From an uncultured Mycoplasmatota bacterium (lineage in GTDB: Bacteria; Bacillota_I; Bacilli_A; RF39; UBA660), in assembly GCA_900553435.1 (NCBI GenBank), contig USDC01000038.1:1-6624 (forward strand): a DNA stretch of 6,624 nt, in the 5' to 3' direction. Shown here piece by piece: positions 5,834 through 6,624 of this stretch. Position 1 is the first letter of the stretch. Each line of letters starts with the position of its first letter. Under the pieces are notes generated by a model. The model saw nothing but the letters and a program-made list of their open reading frames with translations. It did no database searches and was not told the DNA's origin. The translations under genes and the position numbers were made by a program.

Positions 5834-5854
5834 AAAGCACAATACGTGCTTTTT
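5832..5854. terminator. Bidirectional intrinsic terminator between smc and def
   Basis: A 9-bp stem pairs AAAAAGCAC (5832-5840) with GTGCTTTTT (5846-5854) around the loop AATAC. Rightward it ends in seven U after GTGC; leftward the tail is UUUUUAUUUU. It begins inside the smc stop codon and ends one base before the def stop, so it serves both convergent genes. Confidence 0.9.
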
Positions 5855-6403
5855 TTAAATTGAACGATATTTATTTTTATCTTTAAATGGATTATTTTTA
5901 TCTATTTTATCTACAAATAAAATTCCATTTAAATGGTCTATTTCATGTTGGAACGCAACAGCCATATCTTCTCTTACTCCGGTAGTTTGTTTATTTCCAT
6001 TAATATCAAAGTATTCAACTGTAACCCTAGCATGTCTTAAAACAACACCAGGTGCTTCTCTATTTACACTTAAACATCCTTCTCCTTCTTCAACATAAAT
6101 TTCTTCTGCTGAACGGCTTACTATTTTAGGATTTATTACAACATATTCGGTAAATGTATCATCTTCTTCAAGTAAGGAAATTACAAAAATTCTTTTTAAA
6201 ATACCTAGTTGAACAAAGGCAAGTCCCATACCAGCTCTCATATTATTTTTTGAAGCGTATTCTTCGTCTTGAGATAATTCTAAATATTTAATCGCATCTT
6301 TAATAAGTTTTTTATCTTTATCAGATAAAGGAAAAGTAACTTCTTCACTTTTTTTATGTAAGATAGGATTTTTTTCATCTAAAATATCACTAGGTTTAAG
6401 CAT
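5855..6403 (-). CDS. def: Peptide deformylase, type 2
   Basis: This 182-residue enzyme removes the formyl group from the N-terminal Met of nascent proteins at the ribosome, using a bound metal (Fe2+ in vivo in most bacteria). Motif 2 is EGCLSVNR (108-115), with Cys110 as metal ligand. Motif 3 is QHEIDH (152-157), with His153 and His157 as ligands and Glu154 catalytic. The length, EGCLSV-N-R and HLNGILFVDKI fit type 2 (Gram-positive) deformylases. Motif 1 reads GMGLAFVQ (58-65) where G-x-G-[LI]-A-A-P-Q is usual: Gln65 is kept, but the second Ala is Phe and the Pro is Val. The ATG at 6403 is chosen over an upstream in-frame ATG at 6457. It has an SD (AAGGGG), and the N-terminus MLKPSDILDE suits the family. 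The 18 residues upstream would be encoded by the promoter. Confidence 0.95.
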   Translation of the reverse strand: MLKPSDILDEKNPILHKKSEEVTFPLSDKDKKLIKDAIKYLELSQDEEYASKNNMRAGMGLAFVQLGILKRIFVISLLEEDDTFTEYVVINPKIVSRSAEEIYVEEGEGCLSVNREAPGVVLRHARVTVEYFDINGNKQTTGVREDMAVAFQHEIDHLNGILFVDKIDKNNPFKDKNKYRSI

Positions 6404-6410
6404 AATTTCA

Positions 6411-6416
6411 CCCCTT
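6411..6416 (-). promoter_or_regulatory. Ribosome binding site deciding the def start
   Basis: AAGGGG on the minus strand (6416 to 6411) is 7 nt from the ATG at 6403. No comparable SD precedes the alternative ATG at 6457. Confidence 0.75.
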
Positions 6417-6428
6417 AAACAATTGTAT

Positions 6429-6457
6429 ATAATAACAGAAATTGTAAAAAAAATCAA
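6429..6457 (-). promoter_or_regulatory. Sigma-A type promoter of def
   Basis: On the minus strand TTGATT (6457-6452) is followed after 17 bp by TATTAT (6434-6429), matching TTGACA at 4 of 6 and TATAAT at 5 of 6 positions. The start would be near 6422, giving a leader of about 20 nt that contains the SD. The -35 begins directly after the stop codon of the upstream gene. The 6-bp inverted repeat ACAATT/AATTGT (6445-6440 and 6424-6419) surrounds the -10. Confidence 0.65.
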
Positions 6458-6472
6458 TTATTTGGTTTTTTT
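6447..6472 (-). terminator. Possible weak terminator after the unrecognised upstream gene
   Basis: On the minus strand seven A (6472-6466) pair with seven T (6453-6447). Inside them lies one C/A mismatch, then CAA/TTG (6464-6462 with 6457-6455) around the loop ATAA. The T-run (6453-6446) would form the U-tract. The stem has a single G-C pair and is weak. It overlaps the last codons and stop of the upstream gene and the def -35. It may be only chance pairing in A/T runs. Confidence 0.25.
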
Positions 6473-6624
6473 AATAAGTTTGTTAAACTCTTTTTCTAAT
6501 TTGTTTTTATCAAGTCCACTTCTTGATTCTAAATTAGTGTACCAAGAATAGTATTTATCTAGAATATTAATAAGTGAGTGTGCTGTATCAAAATCATAAT
6601 GTTTTAGTAATTCATCTATAAATA
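6458..6624 (-). CDS. C-terminal end of an unrecognised protein (5' end outside window)
   Basis: On the minus strand an open frame enters at the window edge and runs 54 codons to a TAA at 6460-6458. The visible end includes HYDFDTAHSLINILDKYYSW and finishes with a Lys-rich KLIKKTK. It is hydrophilic with amphipathic helical character, with no membrane segment and no motif I recognise. Codon use (AT-rich third positions, TGG for Trp) matches the neighbours, and the frame is open to the window edge, so I take it as a real gene. It is transcribed in the same direction as def, whose own promoter begins immediately after this stop. No function is proposed. Confidence 0.6.
   Translation of the reverse strand, partial: FIDELLKHYDFDTAHSLINILDKYYSWYTNLESRSGLDKNKLEKEFNKLIKKTK

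Noticed and set aside
6404..6457. 18-residue N-terminal extension of def from an upstream in-frame ATG
   Set aside because: It would be encoded by the promoter and SD region, lacks an SD of its own, and is not part of the deformylase family.
1..6624. Defence system, mobile element, CRISPR array or RNA gene
   Set aside because: No transposase, integrase, repeat-spacer array, toxin-antitoxin pair, tRNA or rRNA pattern was found. All gaps are short and most are explained by promoters and terminators.

Overview
The window is a compact, very AT-rich stretch of bacterial chromosome with only housekeeping and small accessory genes. Several features point to a low-GC Firmicute close to the Mollicutes. 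Shine-Dalgarno (SD) sites are strong, Arg is mostly AGA, rnc is followed directly by smc, and the peptide deformylase is of the Gram-positive type 2. The SMC protein is about 980 residues, the length I recall for mycoplasma SMC/P115, and not the roughly 1,190 of Bacillus. UGA is not recoded: the Trp codons checked are TGG, and TGA ends yidD where the protein family ends. The genetic code is therefore standard, which argues against Mycoplasma proper. An uncultured Bacilli or Acholeplasma-like lineage is my inference and is not proven.

Layout. 1-176: the end of an isochorismatase-type cysteine hydrolase (+). 221-844: an NADPH-dependent FMN reductase/iron-sulfur flavoprotein-like gene (+), followed after 2 nt by a 63-residue two-helix membrane protein (847-1038, +). 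1038-1069: a bidirectional terminator. 1048-2135 (-): a two-gene operon, yidD followed with a 4-bp ATGA overlap by a lipoprotein of the ZnuA/AdcA metal-binding family. About 100 bp of divergent promoter DNA separates it from rnc-smc (2234-5833, +). 5832-5854: a second bidirectional terminator. 5855-6403 (-): def, with a well-formed promoter. 6458-6624 (-): the C-terminal end of an unrecognised gene.

Functionally, rnc (double-stranded RNA processing) and smc (chromosome organisation) form a translationally tight pair, as in many Firmicutes, but ftsY does not follow. yidD (membrane protein insertion) and the lipoprotein both concern the cell envelope. def acts in N-terminal maturation of nascent proteins.

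The most notable observation is the lipoprotein. It keeps the ZnuA/AdcA fold landmarks, but by my alignment it has lost all four canonical metal ligands and contains no histidine at all. It probably does something other than classical zinc or manganese capture. No mobile element, CRISPR array, tRNA or rRNA is visible, and no gap between genes exceeds about 100 bp.
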